From assembly GCA_934462885.1 (NCBI GenBank), contig CAKSJC010000059.1, forward strand, positions 1 through 8,994: a stretch of 8,994 bases of DNA. The letters run 5' to 3'. Under the pieces are notes generated by a model. It searched no databases. It worked only from the letters and a program-made list of their open reading frames with translations, and was not told where the DNA came from. Position 1 is the first letter of the stretch. Each line of letters opens with the position of its first letter. This stretch comes from an uncultured Eubacteriales bacterium (GTDB lineage Bacteria > Bacillota > Clostridia > Oscillospirales > CAG-272). Positions 1-6,176 of the stretch are shown here, in pieces. Made by a program: the position numbers and the translations under genes.

Positions 1-152
1 ACCACAACCTCTCCGCTTATTCTTTGGTGCTTTTTCTTTCCACTCCGCCACTTTTGCTTTGCTGACTTGTAAATCTTACTGACGGCAATATTGCTCTCGC
101 GCCAAAGCGGAACGGTAATAAACATACAGTTTTTCATCACATGTCGGTAATA
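1..152. other. Left-edge region beyond the atp operon, no supported gene
   Basis: This stretch lies beyond the operon terminator. On the minus strand a reading frame is open from an ATG at 137 to the window edge (45 whole codons, beginning MKNCMFITVP, then rich in Lys and Arg). It could be the start of the next gene, but no ribosome binding site precedes it and the sequence resembles no family I recognise. On the plus strand, frames open from the left edge close by about position 82 and look unconvincing. I do not call a gene here. Confidence 0.3.
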
Positions 153-196
153 TCAAAGGTCCGTACAGATGATAAATCATCTGTACGGACTTTTGA
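153..196 (-). terminator. Long hairpin terminator at the end of the atp operon, possibly bidirectional
   Basis: A near-perfect inverted repeat has 20-base arms at 153-172 and 177-196 around a 4-base TAAA loop. The single imperfect position (158 with 191) is a G-T wobble when read on the plus strand. It lies about 90 bases past the epsilon stop codon. The outer arms carry A and T runs, so RNA from either strand has a GC-containing stem flanked by A and U runs. The U run is better on the plus strand (TTTTGATTATT) than on the minus strand (CTTTGATA). It most likely ends the atp transcript and may also insulate against transcription from the left. Confidence 0.75.
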
Positions 197-284
197 TTAT
201 TAATGAAATTATTATTTTCTCGCAAAGCACACAAAAACTTGTCAGAGATAAGCGGATAACATTCTATCACATTTTCAAATTAAT

Positions 285-608
285 TCACATATTTATCGAC
301 GCGGCGTCTGTTATTACTGTGACGACGTCATCTTTAACTGCGGCAAATCCCGCTTTTACTTTTATTCTGAAATCATTTTTACCGCTCGTAAGTTTGTCGT
401 CAGTCACCGCTATTATTTCTCCTGCTTCGACTGCAATAAGAGACTTCATGTGTCCTTTTCTTATTCCGATTCCACCGCCGCCTTTTCCGTTCTCTCCGTC
501 TTTCGCATTAAATCTGACGGAGTGGCATTCTGCTTCCGCCGCAATTCCGGATGGTGTGACTACACGAAGCTTTATCATTCCGTTTTTTTCTTCCACAATC
601 CGCCTCAC
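285..608 (-). CDS. atpC: F1 ATP synthase subunit epsilon, short form lacking the C-terminal helical domain
   Basis: Epsilon belongs to the central stalk and couples gamma to the c-ring. The protein has at most 107 residues, against 130-140 in typical bacteria. It matches only the N-terminal beta-sandwich: the TPSG strand at 18-21, the glycine-rich GGGGIGIRKGH at 43-53 (normally G-x-x-G-I-x-x-x-H), EAGEI at 61-65 and AGFAAVKDDVVTVITDAA at 87-103. It stops where the two regulatory C-terminal helices would begin. The frame opens with a GTG whose last two bases belong to the beta stop codon (GTGA overlap), suggesting translational coupling. An ATG ten codons further in (578) aligns better with usual epsilon N-termini, and neither start has a good ribosome binding site, so the start is uncertain. 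It is the last gene of the operon. Identity rests on position and the sandwich motifs. Confidence 0.88.
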   Translation of the reverse strand: MRRIVEEKNGMIKLRVVTPSGIAAEAECHSVRFNAKDGENGKGGGGIGIRKGHMKSLIAVEAGEIIAVTDDKLTSGKNDFRIKVKAGFAAVKDDVVTVITDAASINM

Positions 609-2002
609 TGCATTTCTTTCGAAGCCTTATAAACATCGTCTATTGTTCCCGCCATCATAAAACTTTGCTCCGAAATATCGTCGCATTCACCACCGATGAT
701 AGCTTCAAATCCCGAGATTGTTTTTTCAACAGGAACAAAAGCTCCCTTAATTCCCGTAAACGTCTCTGCAACATGGAACGGCTGACTCATGAAACGCTGA
801 ATACGGCGCGCACGCTTTACAGCAATCTTGTCCTCAGCTGACAACTCGTCCATACCCAAGATAGCTATAATATCCTGAAGCTCGTTATAACGCTGAAGAC
901 TTTTTGTAACTTCCTTTGCAGTCTTATAGTGCCGTTCTCCGACTATATCGGGCGCAAGCATACGCGAACTCGATTCAAGAGGCGCTACTGCCGGATATAT
1001 TCCAAGCTCAACTATACTTCTTGACAAAACAGTGGTCGCATCAAGGTGTGAAAATGTCGTTGCAGGCGCAGGGTCAGTTAGGTCGTCTGCCGGAACATAT
1101 ATCGCCTGCACCGAAGTTATCGAACCGTTTGTAGTCGAAACTATTCGTTCCTGAAGCTTACCCATTTCAGACGCGAGAGTCGGCTGATATCCGACAGCTG
1201 ACGGCATTCTCCCAAGAAGAGCCGAAACTTCCGATCCCGCCTGGGTGAATCGGAAAATATTATCGATAAACAAAAGAACGTCTTTATGTGAATTTTCACG
1301 AAAATACTCCGCCATGGTAAGACCGGCAAGCGGCACTCTGAGGCGCGCGCCAGCAGTCTCGTTCATCTGTCCGAAAACGAGAGAAGTTTTGTCGATAACG
1401 CCCGACTGCTTCATCTCGTTCCAAAGATCGTTTCCCTCGCGCGAACGTTCTCCGACTCCGGCAAAAACGGAATACCCGTCGTGTTCGAATGCGATATTAC
1501 GGATAAGCTCCATTATCAATACGGTTTTTCCTACCCCGGCGCCTCCAAAAAGACCTATCTTTCCGCCTTTCGCGTATGGAGTCATAAGATCTATGACTTT
1601 TATTCCCGTCTCAAGTATCTCATCCGCCGTTACTATATCCGTAAACTTCGGCGCTGAGTGATGTATGGGCCAATATTCAGACGCCTTTATCGCCCCGGCA
1701 CGATCTATCGGAGCTCCCGTTACGTTTATCATTCGCCCGAGAGTCGATTCTCCCACAGGAACTGATATCGGAGCTCCCGTATCATATGCGGTCATTCCTC
1801 TCGACATACCGTCGGTAGACTGCATAGATATACATCTGACTTCTCCTTTTCCAAGGTGCTGAAGTACCTCAAGAGTGAAAACTTCTTCTCCGCTATGTAT
1901 CTCAACAGCGTGAAAAATATCGGGAAGACCGTTCTCGTCAAATTTTATATCTACGACAGGACCGGTTATCCTTGTGATTATTCCTTTTGAATTAAGTGCC
2001 AT
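605..2002 (-). CDS. atpD: F1 ATP synthase subunit beta (catalytic)
   Basis: Beta carries the catalytic nucleotide sites of the F1 head, making ATP from ADP and phosphate, or hydrolysing it in reverse. The 465-residue length is normal. Visible landmarks are the Walker A loop GGAGVGKT at 153-160 (Lys159), GVGER at 182-186 with the catalytic Glu185, the Walker B strand LLFIDN ending at Asp247-Asn248, the arginine at 251, and GRMPSAVGYQPTL at 264-276. The DELSEED coupling loop reads DELSAED at 385-391. GGAGG-type Shine-Dalgarno bases (CGGAGGCG) lie just upstream of the ATG. The gene follows gamma after 64 bases and overlaps epsilon by 4. Some usually invariant spots differ: the PPGAR segment reads TAGAR (216-220), and PLDS in the adenine-pocket region reads PLES with Ala instead of Asp before it. 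The catalytic residues are intact, so the protein should be active. Confidence 0.98.
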   Translation of the reverse strand: MALNSKGIITRITGPVVDIKFDENGLPDIFHAVEIHSGEEVFTLEVLQHLGKGEVRCISMQSTDGMSRGMTAYDTGAPISVPVGESTLGRMINVTGAPIDRAGAIKASEYWPIHHSAPKFTDIVTADEILETGIKVIDLMTPYAKGGKIGLFGGAGVGKTVLIMELIRNIAFEHDGYSVFAGVGERSREGNDLWNEMKQSGVIDKTSLVFGQMNETAGARLRVPLAGLTMAEYFRENSHKDVLLFIDNIFRFTQAGSEVSALLGRMPSAVGYQPTLASEMGKLQERIVSTTNGSITSVQAIYVPADDLTDPAPATTFSHLDATTVLSRSIVELGIYPAVAPLESSSRMLAPDIVGERHYKTAKEVTKSLQRYNELQDIIAILGMDELSAEDKIAVKRARRIQRFMSQPFHVAETFTGIKGAFVPVEKTISGFEAIIGGECDDISEQSFMMAGTIDDVYKASKEMQ

Positions 2003-2066
2003 TTAGCGCCTCCGAACTGTAAAACAATACATATACTATCCTTCGGATTTTTTCGAAGAAGTTTTT

Positions 2067-2906
2067 TCACTGATTGTTGTCTGATGAAGTCTCGATAACT
2101 CCCGCGGTCACTTCTCCTTGTCTCTTGCGGCTTATTACGTTCTCTAGCTCTGCCGCGGAAGAAAGGGCGCTGTCATACGCTGAGCGCATCGCCATAAGTG
2201 TAGCTGCCTGTGCGCCGGCCGCAGCTTCAAGAACAGTCGAATACAGGGTAGTTCTCAAAAAACTTTGGGCAATTTCACGAACTACCGACTTTTTATCAGG
2301 AACATATAACGTTCCGTCGTCCTTATTTTTTTCATCCGCTTCCTCACAAGTCTCAAACGGCAAAATCTTCTTTACGGCAGGCGTCTGTTTTAACATATTC
2401 TCAAACTTTGGATATATCATAAACAGTGCGGATATTCTGCCTTCTTTGAACATACCCGTAAGGTAGTCGCAGAATTGTGCGCAATCTTCATATAACGGAA
2501 CATCCGGAAAAACAAACTCGCTCTCAGTCTCAGTTTTTTTTTCGCTGAAATAAGCGGAAGCCATTTTTCCGCAGGTCACGATGATGCGCTCATTTTTTGA
2601 TTTTTCAAGCACATCGTCGGCAAATGCGAGAAGTTCGGCATTGTATCCTCCGCACAAGCCGCGGTTTGAAGCAATCACGACAAAACATTCGGGAGCGTCC
2701 GGATTCGGAGAAAAAAGAGCGGTTGAAAAGCTTTTTCCGAACTCTTTCATTAAATTTTCACAAGTCTTCGCGTATTCGGAATAGTTTGACAAAACGGAAT
2801 GGACTCGTGAAAACTTAGCCGCCGATACTGTTTTCATTGCACCGGCAAGCTGTCCTGTCATATTGACGCTTTTTAGATGTTTTTTAAGTTCTCGAATTCC
2901 GGCCAT
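2067..2906 (-). CDS. atpG: F1 ATP synthase subunit gamma (rotor shaft)
   Basis: Gamma is the asymmetric shaft that turns inside the alpha/beta ring and links it to the c-ring. The 279-residue length is normal (E. coli has 287). The start at 2906 is chosen because AAGGAG lies 8 bases upstream and the protein then begins MAGIRELKKHLKSV, as family members do. An in-frame ATG at 2993 would add 29 unrelated residues. Motifs are the N-terminal helix with AMKTVSAAKF (23-32), SNRGLCGGYN (80-89), and the C-terminal helix with AAGAQAATLMAMRSAYDSA (229-247) and SRKRQGEVT (259-267). The sequence is divergent: the usual TQKITKAM segment reads TGQLAGAM, and the Glu normally found two residues after the C-terminal Thr is Gly269. 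A 324-base non-coding gap separates it from the alpha fusion upstream. Confidence 0.96.
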   Translation of the reverse strand: MAGIRELKKHLKSVNMTGQLAGAMKTVSAAKFSRVHSVLSNYSEYAKTCENLMKEFGKSFSTALFSPNPDAPECFVVIASNRGLCGGYNAELLAFADDVLEKSKNERIIVTCGKMASAYFSEKKTETESEFVFPDVPLYEDCAQFCDYLTGMFKEGRISALFMIYPKFENMLKQTPAVKKILPFETCEEADEKNKDDGTLYVPDKKSVVREIAQSFLRTTLYSTVLEAAAGAQAATLMAMRSAYDSALSSAAELENVISRKRQGEVTAGVIETSSDNNQ

Positions 2907-2914
2907 TTTTCGCT

Positions 2915-2920
2915 CTCCTT
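2915..2920 (-). promoter_or_regulatory. Ribosome binding site fixing the gamma start
   Basis: AAGGAG on the minus strand lies 8 bases before the ATG at 2906. It decides the gamma start in favour of the 279-residue form over the longer frame from 2993. Confidence 0.85.
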
Positions 2921-3031
2921 TCGCTTTATACTTCTGGTATCGCGTATTTGTTTCAAAAAGAATCATGGAATGCCGCAATCGTCGTGAACACATAAATTTA
3001 CTGCAAACACCTTTAAAAAAGCACCGGGAAT

Positions 3032-3058
3032 TTGCAAAAAAAGTAAATTTTTCTGCAA
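3032..3058 (-). repeat. AT-rich hairpin in the alpha-gamma gap
   Basis: Eleven-base arms at 3032-3042 and 3048-3058 enclose a 5-base loop. The one imperfect position is a G-U pair in minus-strand RNA but a mismatch in plus-strand RNA, which favours a role in the atp transcript. The core is A-U pairs closed by TTGCA/TGCAA, so it is less stable than a classic terminator. It may be an RNA stability or processing element, or chance structure in AT-rich DNA. Confidence 0.35.
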
Positions 3059-3230
3059 TTTTCTGTTTTTACCGATTATCCCGATTTAATTTGTGTCCAA
3101 ACTAAGCGGTATTTATCCTTTTCAGAACATCAAATATCTACTGCCCACGATTTCTGTTATTGTTTCCGTGCCTATGCTTTGATAACTCCGTATGCAAGCG
3201 TTTTATATGCTTAACCTCGGTTTTAGGCTG

Positions 3231-5447
3231 TCAAAGAGTTTTGGCGAAAACGTCGAGAACATTATGGATTCTTTCTTTAATTTCGTTAGACATTTTAGCT
3301 CCGCTTTTCAGTTTTTCCACTAAATCTTCGCAGTTTTTATTGAAATAAGCGTAGAGCTTTTCTTCAAATATTTCCATATCATCAGGAGAAACCGAAGCGG
3401 CATATCCCTCGGATACCGCATAGATGAGTAAAGACTGTCTCCAGTCCGAGAGCGGCGCATATCTTCTCTGTCTTAGAGCCGCCATCATTCTCTCGCCCTT
3501 TGCAAGAGCTTTCTTTGTAACTTCATCAACATCGGAACCGAACTGCGCAAATCCTGCCAGCTCTCTGTACTGCGCCAGGCTCATTCTTAGGCTGGCCGAA
3601 ACTTGTTTCATCAGCTTTGTCTGAGCAGCACTTCCTACACGAGACACTGAAAGTCCAACGTTGACTGCGGGACGCTGCCCTTCGTTGAACAGATCAGTTT
3701 CAAGGAATATCTGTCCGTCGGTAATAGAAATAACGTTTGTCGGAATATATGCCGATATATCGCCCGCCTGAGTTTCAATTATCGGCAACGCGGTCATAGA
3801 TCCGCCGCCAAGTGCGTCCGAAAGCTGAGCCGAACGTTCAAGAAGTCTTGCGTGCAGATAGAAAACGTCTCCCGGATAAGCTTCGCGCCCGGATGGTCTG
3901 TGAAGCAAGAGAGACAACTCGCGGTACGCGACTGCGTGTTTTGACAAGTCGTCATATACGATAAGAACGTCGCGTCCGCCGTACATGAAATATTCTCCCA
4001 TTGCCGCACCCGCAAAAGGCGCGATATACTGTAAAGAAGCCGAACTGGACGCCGGTGCGCATACTATGACTGTATAATCCATTGCGCCGTATTTTTCAAG
4101 CTTTTCGCGTATATCGGCAACCGTTGTATCTTTCTGACCGATAGCTACGTAAATACACGGAACGTTTTTACCCTTTTGATTTATTATTGCGTCGATAGCT
4201 ATTGAAGTTTTTCCCGTGTGTCGGTCTCCGATTATCAGCTCACGCTGTCCGCGGCCTATCGGAACAAGTGAGTCTATCGCTTTTATTCCCGTATGGAGCG
4301 GTCGCGATACCGCCGCTCTGTCGGGTATTCCCGGAGCTTTGCATTCGATAGGACGGCGTTCCGTACTCCAAATGCGTCCCTTTCCGTCAAGAGAATGTCC
4401 AAGCGGATCTACGACTCGTCCGAGAAGTTCATCACCGACGGGAACACTCGCTATGCGTCCTACTCTTCTTACACGGCTTCCGCTTTCGATATGCTCATAT
4501 TTTCCGTATACAATGCATCCGATTCGGTCGGTCTCGATATCGAGTACCATTCCTCTTTCACCGCACTCGAACTCTATGACCTCGCCGTACATAATATCGG
4601 CAAGTCCGTCAAGCCAGCAAATTCCGTCCGATATGCTTATAACGCGTCCGAGCTGAAACTCGTTGACCGAGACTTTCATATCCGATATAACGTTCTCGAT
4701 TATTTTCAACAGTTCTTCGGGAGTTTCGTCACCCGTAACGTTTCTTTTGTCGAGCGTTCTTTCGAAGTTATAGAGTCTGTCAGCTGCGGTGCAGTCATAT
4801 ACAGTGTCTCCGATACGAAGTCTGAGTCCGCCTATCAGCTCAGGATCTGTTTTAACCCAATATGAAGTTTTCCCTCCGACCTCCGAAAGAAGCTTTGTGG
4901 TTCTGTTCCCTATTTCGTTCACTATATCTTCCGAAAGAGGATATGCGGAGGTAAGCGTAACATAAAGAACGTCATGATACTTTAAGTAAGCCATATCTCC
5001 CGGAGTAAGCTTTATGCATTCGAGTATCAGCTCCGCAAATTCCTTCTCACGCGCTCTGAGAGCGGAGAGAGCAGGTTCCGCCGTCAGCAGCTCTGTTACG
5101 GTTTTCTTTACTTCCTCTCCGAATGTCTTTTTTGCACCTGTGAGCATTTCGCGGCGCATATTGTGTTTTTCATTCTCCGTCTGCTTTTTTAACTTTTCAA
5201 GCGCAAGTGAAGATTCCTTCTTAATATCATCGATTTCCTCACATTCGAGAGACTCTATCGGAATTTTGATATCATCCGGTATCTCCGGCAGCGATATCAC
5301 AGAAGCTTCAATCTTTTCCGCTTCGTCAAGATCGTGATTTATACGCTCGGATCTCTTGTTAAAAATCGAAGAGATTGTTTTTCTTCCGAAAAGCCATAAA
5401 AGTGCCGCGAGAATAAGAAAATTTATTAAAGCATAAACAAATTGCAT
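3231..5447 (-). CDS. atpA: Fusion protein: b-like membrane anchor, delta C-terminal domain and F1 ATP synthase alpha
   Basis: One uninterrupted 738-codon frame covers what are normally two or three genes. Residues 1-20 form a membrane helix of b type (NFLIL at 9-13), followed by KRSERINHDLDEAEK (31-45), typical of stalk subunit b. Three prolines (54, 57, 63) break the helix before a charged coiled coil at about 66-118. Residues 160-231 match the C-terminal domain of delta: SAYPLSE, then DPELIGGLRLRIGDTVYD. Alpha begins near 241 (TPEELLKIIENV) and is complete: Walker A GDRHTGKT at 407-414 with Lys413, YDDLSK (498-503), and PAVNVGLSVS (593-602) with the arginine finger Arg603. The usual Gln of GDRQTGKT is His410. 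No separate delta gene exists in the operon. The start has only a weak GGGA site, 16 bases after the b stop, suggesting translational coupling. Mycobacteria have a b-delta fusion, but there alpha is a separate protein. Confidence 0.93.
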   Translation of the reverse strand: MQFVYALINFLILAALLWLFGRKTISSIFNKRSERINHDLDEAEKIEASVISLPEIPDDIKIPIESLECEEIDDIKKESSLALEKLKKQTENEKHNMRREMLTGAKKTFGEEVKKTVTELLTAEPALSALRAREKEFAELILECIKLTPGDMAYLKYHDVLYVTLTSAYPLSEDIVNEIGNRTTKLLSEVGGKTSYWVKTDPELIGGLRLRIGDTVYDCTAADRLYNFERTLDKRNVTGDETPEELLKIIENVISDMKVSVNEFQLGRVISISDGICWLDGLADIMYGEVIEFECGERGMVLDIETDRIGCIVYGKYEHIESGSRVRRVGRIASVPVGDELLGRVVDPLGHSLDGKGRIWSTERRPIECKAPGIPDRAAVSRPLHTGIKAIDSLVPIGRGQRELIIGDRHTGKTSIAIDAIINQKGKNVPCIYVAIGQKDTTVADIREKLEKYGAMDYTVIVCAPASSSASLQYIAPFAGAAMGEYFMYGGRDVLIVYDDLSKHAVAYRELSLLLHRPSGREAYPGDVFYLHARLLERSAQLSDALGGGSMTALPIIETQAGDISAYIPTNVISITDGQIFLETDLFNEGQRPAVNVGLSVSRVGSAAQTKLMKQVSASLRMSLAQYRELAGFAQFGSDVDEVTKKALAKGERMMAALRQRRYAPLSDWRQSLLIYAVSEGYAASVSPDDMEIFEEKLYAYFNKNCEDLVEKLKSGAKMSNEIKERIHNVLDVFAKTL

Positions 5448-5463
5448 AGTAAATTCCCATCAC

Positions 5464-5883
5464 TTATTTAACAGTAAGCTTCTCTACAAACAGATCGGAG
5501 AGACGTTTTGTATTATCTGAAACTGTATCTGATATCTCACGATTTTCGATATCAAGCTCCATTTTATACTTTTCGATCTCAGAAAAACGATCGTTATAAG
5601 CGGTCTCGATTTGTTCCGAAGCAGATAAGTGTATCTTTTCGATTTCTTTTTGGATGAGAAGAGCTTTTTCATGCTCCGCTTCTTCGTTATATTTTCGAAG
5701 TTTCTCGTTGGATTCTGCAATAAGGCGTTCGTTATCGGCTTTTTTCTTTGCCGCTTTATCTATTTTTTCCTGCCTGCTGTCCATAAACGCAAGCATCGGC
5801 TTAAATAAAAGCTTCCATATAACAAACATGAAAAGGCAGAAATTTATTACCGTCCAGACAAGGACGGACGGCTGTATCGTCAC
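5464..5883 (-). CDS. atpF: F0 ATP synthase subunit b (peripheral stalk)
   Basis: Subunit b anchors the peripheral stalk in the membrane and holds the F1 head still against rotation. The 139-residue protein has one N-terminal membrane helix (about 7-27, with WTVINFCLFMFVIWKLLFKP) and then a long, highly charged, nearly proline-free helix to the end (DSRQEKIDKAAKKKADNE and onwards). It is somewhat shorter than typical b (about 156-170). The start is GTG, fixed by AAGGAGG 7 bases upstream. It lies 21 bases after subunit c and 16 before the fusion protein, whose N-terminus is a second b-like anchor, so the stalk is probably a b/b' pair as in photosynthetic bacteria and mycobacteria. Confidence 0.95.
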   Translation of the reverse strand: MTIQPSVLVWTVINFCLFMFVIWKLLFKPMLAFMDSRQEKIDKAAKKKADNERLIAESNEKLRKYNEEAEHEKALLIQKEIEKIHLSASEQIETAYNDRFSEIEKYKMELDIENREISDTVSDNTKRLSDLFVEKLTVK

Positions 5884-5890
5884 CTTTATT

Positions 5891-5897
5891 CCTCCTT
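5891..5897 (-). promoter_or_regulatory. Ribosome binding site supporting the GTG start of subunit b
   Basis: A full AAGGAGG on the minus strand sits 7 bases before the GTG at 5883, in the short gap after subunit c. It supports the non-ATG start. Confidence 0.85.
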
Positions 5898-5904
5898 CGG
5901 AGTC

Positions 5905-6132
5905 TTATATTTTTGATACAATAAGAAACGCGATAAGAAGTCCGTAGATCGTAAGCGCTTCCATGAGCGCCAGAGCGATAATAAGCGCAGAGCGGATATC
6001 TTTCGCTGCGTCAGGCTGACGAGCCATGCTTTCAACAGCTGCTTTTGCAGTTAAACCCTGTCCGATAGCAGGAAATATTGTGCTTACTGCAATTGTTATT
6101 GCTGCGGCGATCGCGATCATTGAATTGTTCAT
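5905..6132 (-). CDS. atpE: F0 ATP synthase subunit c (rotor ring)
   Basis: Subunit c forms the membrane ring whose ion-binding carboxylate drives rotation. The 75-residue hairpin has two membrane helices joined by the polar loop ARQPDAAKD (37-45), the site that contacts gamma and epsilon. The ion-binding Glu58 lies in MEALTIYGLL, which resembles proton-type chloroplast and cyanobacterial rings. Gln25 is present, but the Ser-Thr following the Glu in sodium rings is replaced by Ala-Leu, so proton use is predicted. The first helix is odd: the usual G-x-G-x-G-x-G-x-G packing motif reads T18-x-F20-x-A22-x-G24-x-G26. The C-terminus is short, without the common ANPF ending. AAGGAG lies 8 bases before the ATG. 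Downstream subunit b follows after 21 bases. Confidence 0.96.
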   Translation of the reverse strand: MNNSMIAIAAAITIAVSTIFPAIGQGLTAKAAVESMARQPDAAKDIRSALIIALALMEALTIYGLLIAFLIVSKI

Positions 6133-6176
6133 TTTTTTCTCCTTTATATTGTCCTTATTTTTTTAACATAGTGGTT

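Larger units (their letters stand above)
2907..3230 (-). other. 324-base non-coding gap inside the operon, between the alpha fusion and gamma
   Basis: Other gaps in this operon are 0 to 64 bases, so this one stands out. It is AT-rich and has stop codons in all minus-strand frames. I find no small gene, transposon end or clear terminator in it. It holds a hairpin (3032-3058), T runs on the minus strand, and only weak promoter-like bases (TTGGAC, then GATAAT 14 bases later, near 3080-3105). It could carry an internal promoter, an RNA processing site or a regulatory leader for gamma, beta and epsilon. None of these is demonstrated by the sequence alone. Confidence 0.7.

Noticed and set aside
1..137. 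A minus-strand frame open to the left edge, starting at an ATG at 137
   Set aside because: It is only 45 codons long here, lacks a ribosome binding site and matches no family I know. It cannot be judged without the adjoining sequence.
76..270. A 64-codon minus-strand frame after the operon
   Set aside because: It runs straight through the terminator hairpin, has no ribosome binding site and no recognisable features.
1707..1782. A direct repeat of ATCGGAGCTCCCGT at two places in the beta gene
   Set aside because: Both copies encode the protein motif TGAPI, which occurs twice in ordinary beta subunits; it is not a mobile or regulatory repeat.
2041..2057. Small CTTCG/CGAAG hairpin between gamma and beta as a terminator
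   Set aside because: The stem has only 5 pairs and no following T run in the atp direction; ending transcription here would cut off beta and epsilon.
2074..2466. Long plus-strand frames opposite the atp genes (also 1245-1661, 4293-4865, 5014-5337, 6078-6581)
   Set aside because: They are antisense to clearly coding genes, are low in complexity or Ser/Arg-rich, and have no motifs or ribosome binding sites; they are shadows.
2906..2993. An extended gamma start at 2993
   Set aside because: The added 29 residues do not match the family, and a strong ribosome binding site precedes the ATG at 2906.
5905..6132. A sodium-driven c-ring
   Set aside because: Although Gln25 and Glu58 are present, the Ser-Thr pair after the Glu is replaced by Ala-Leu, as in proton-type rings.
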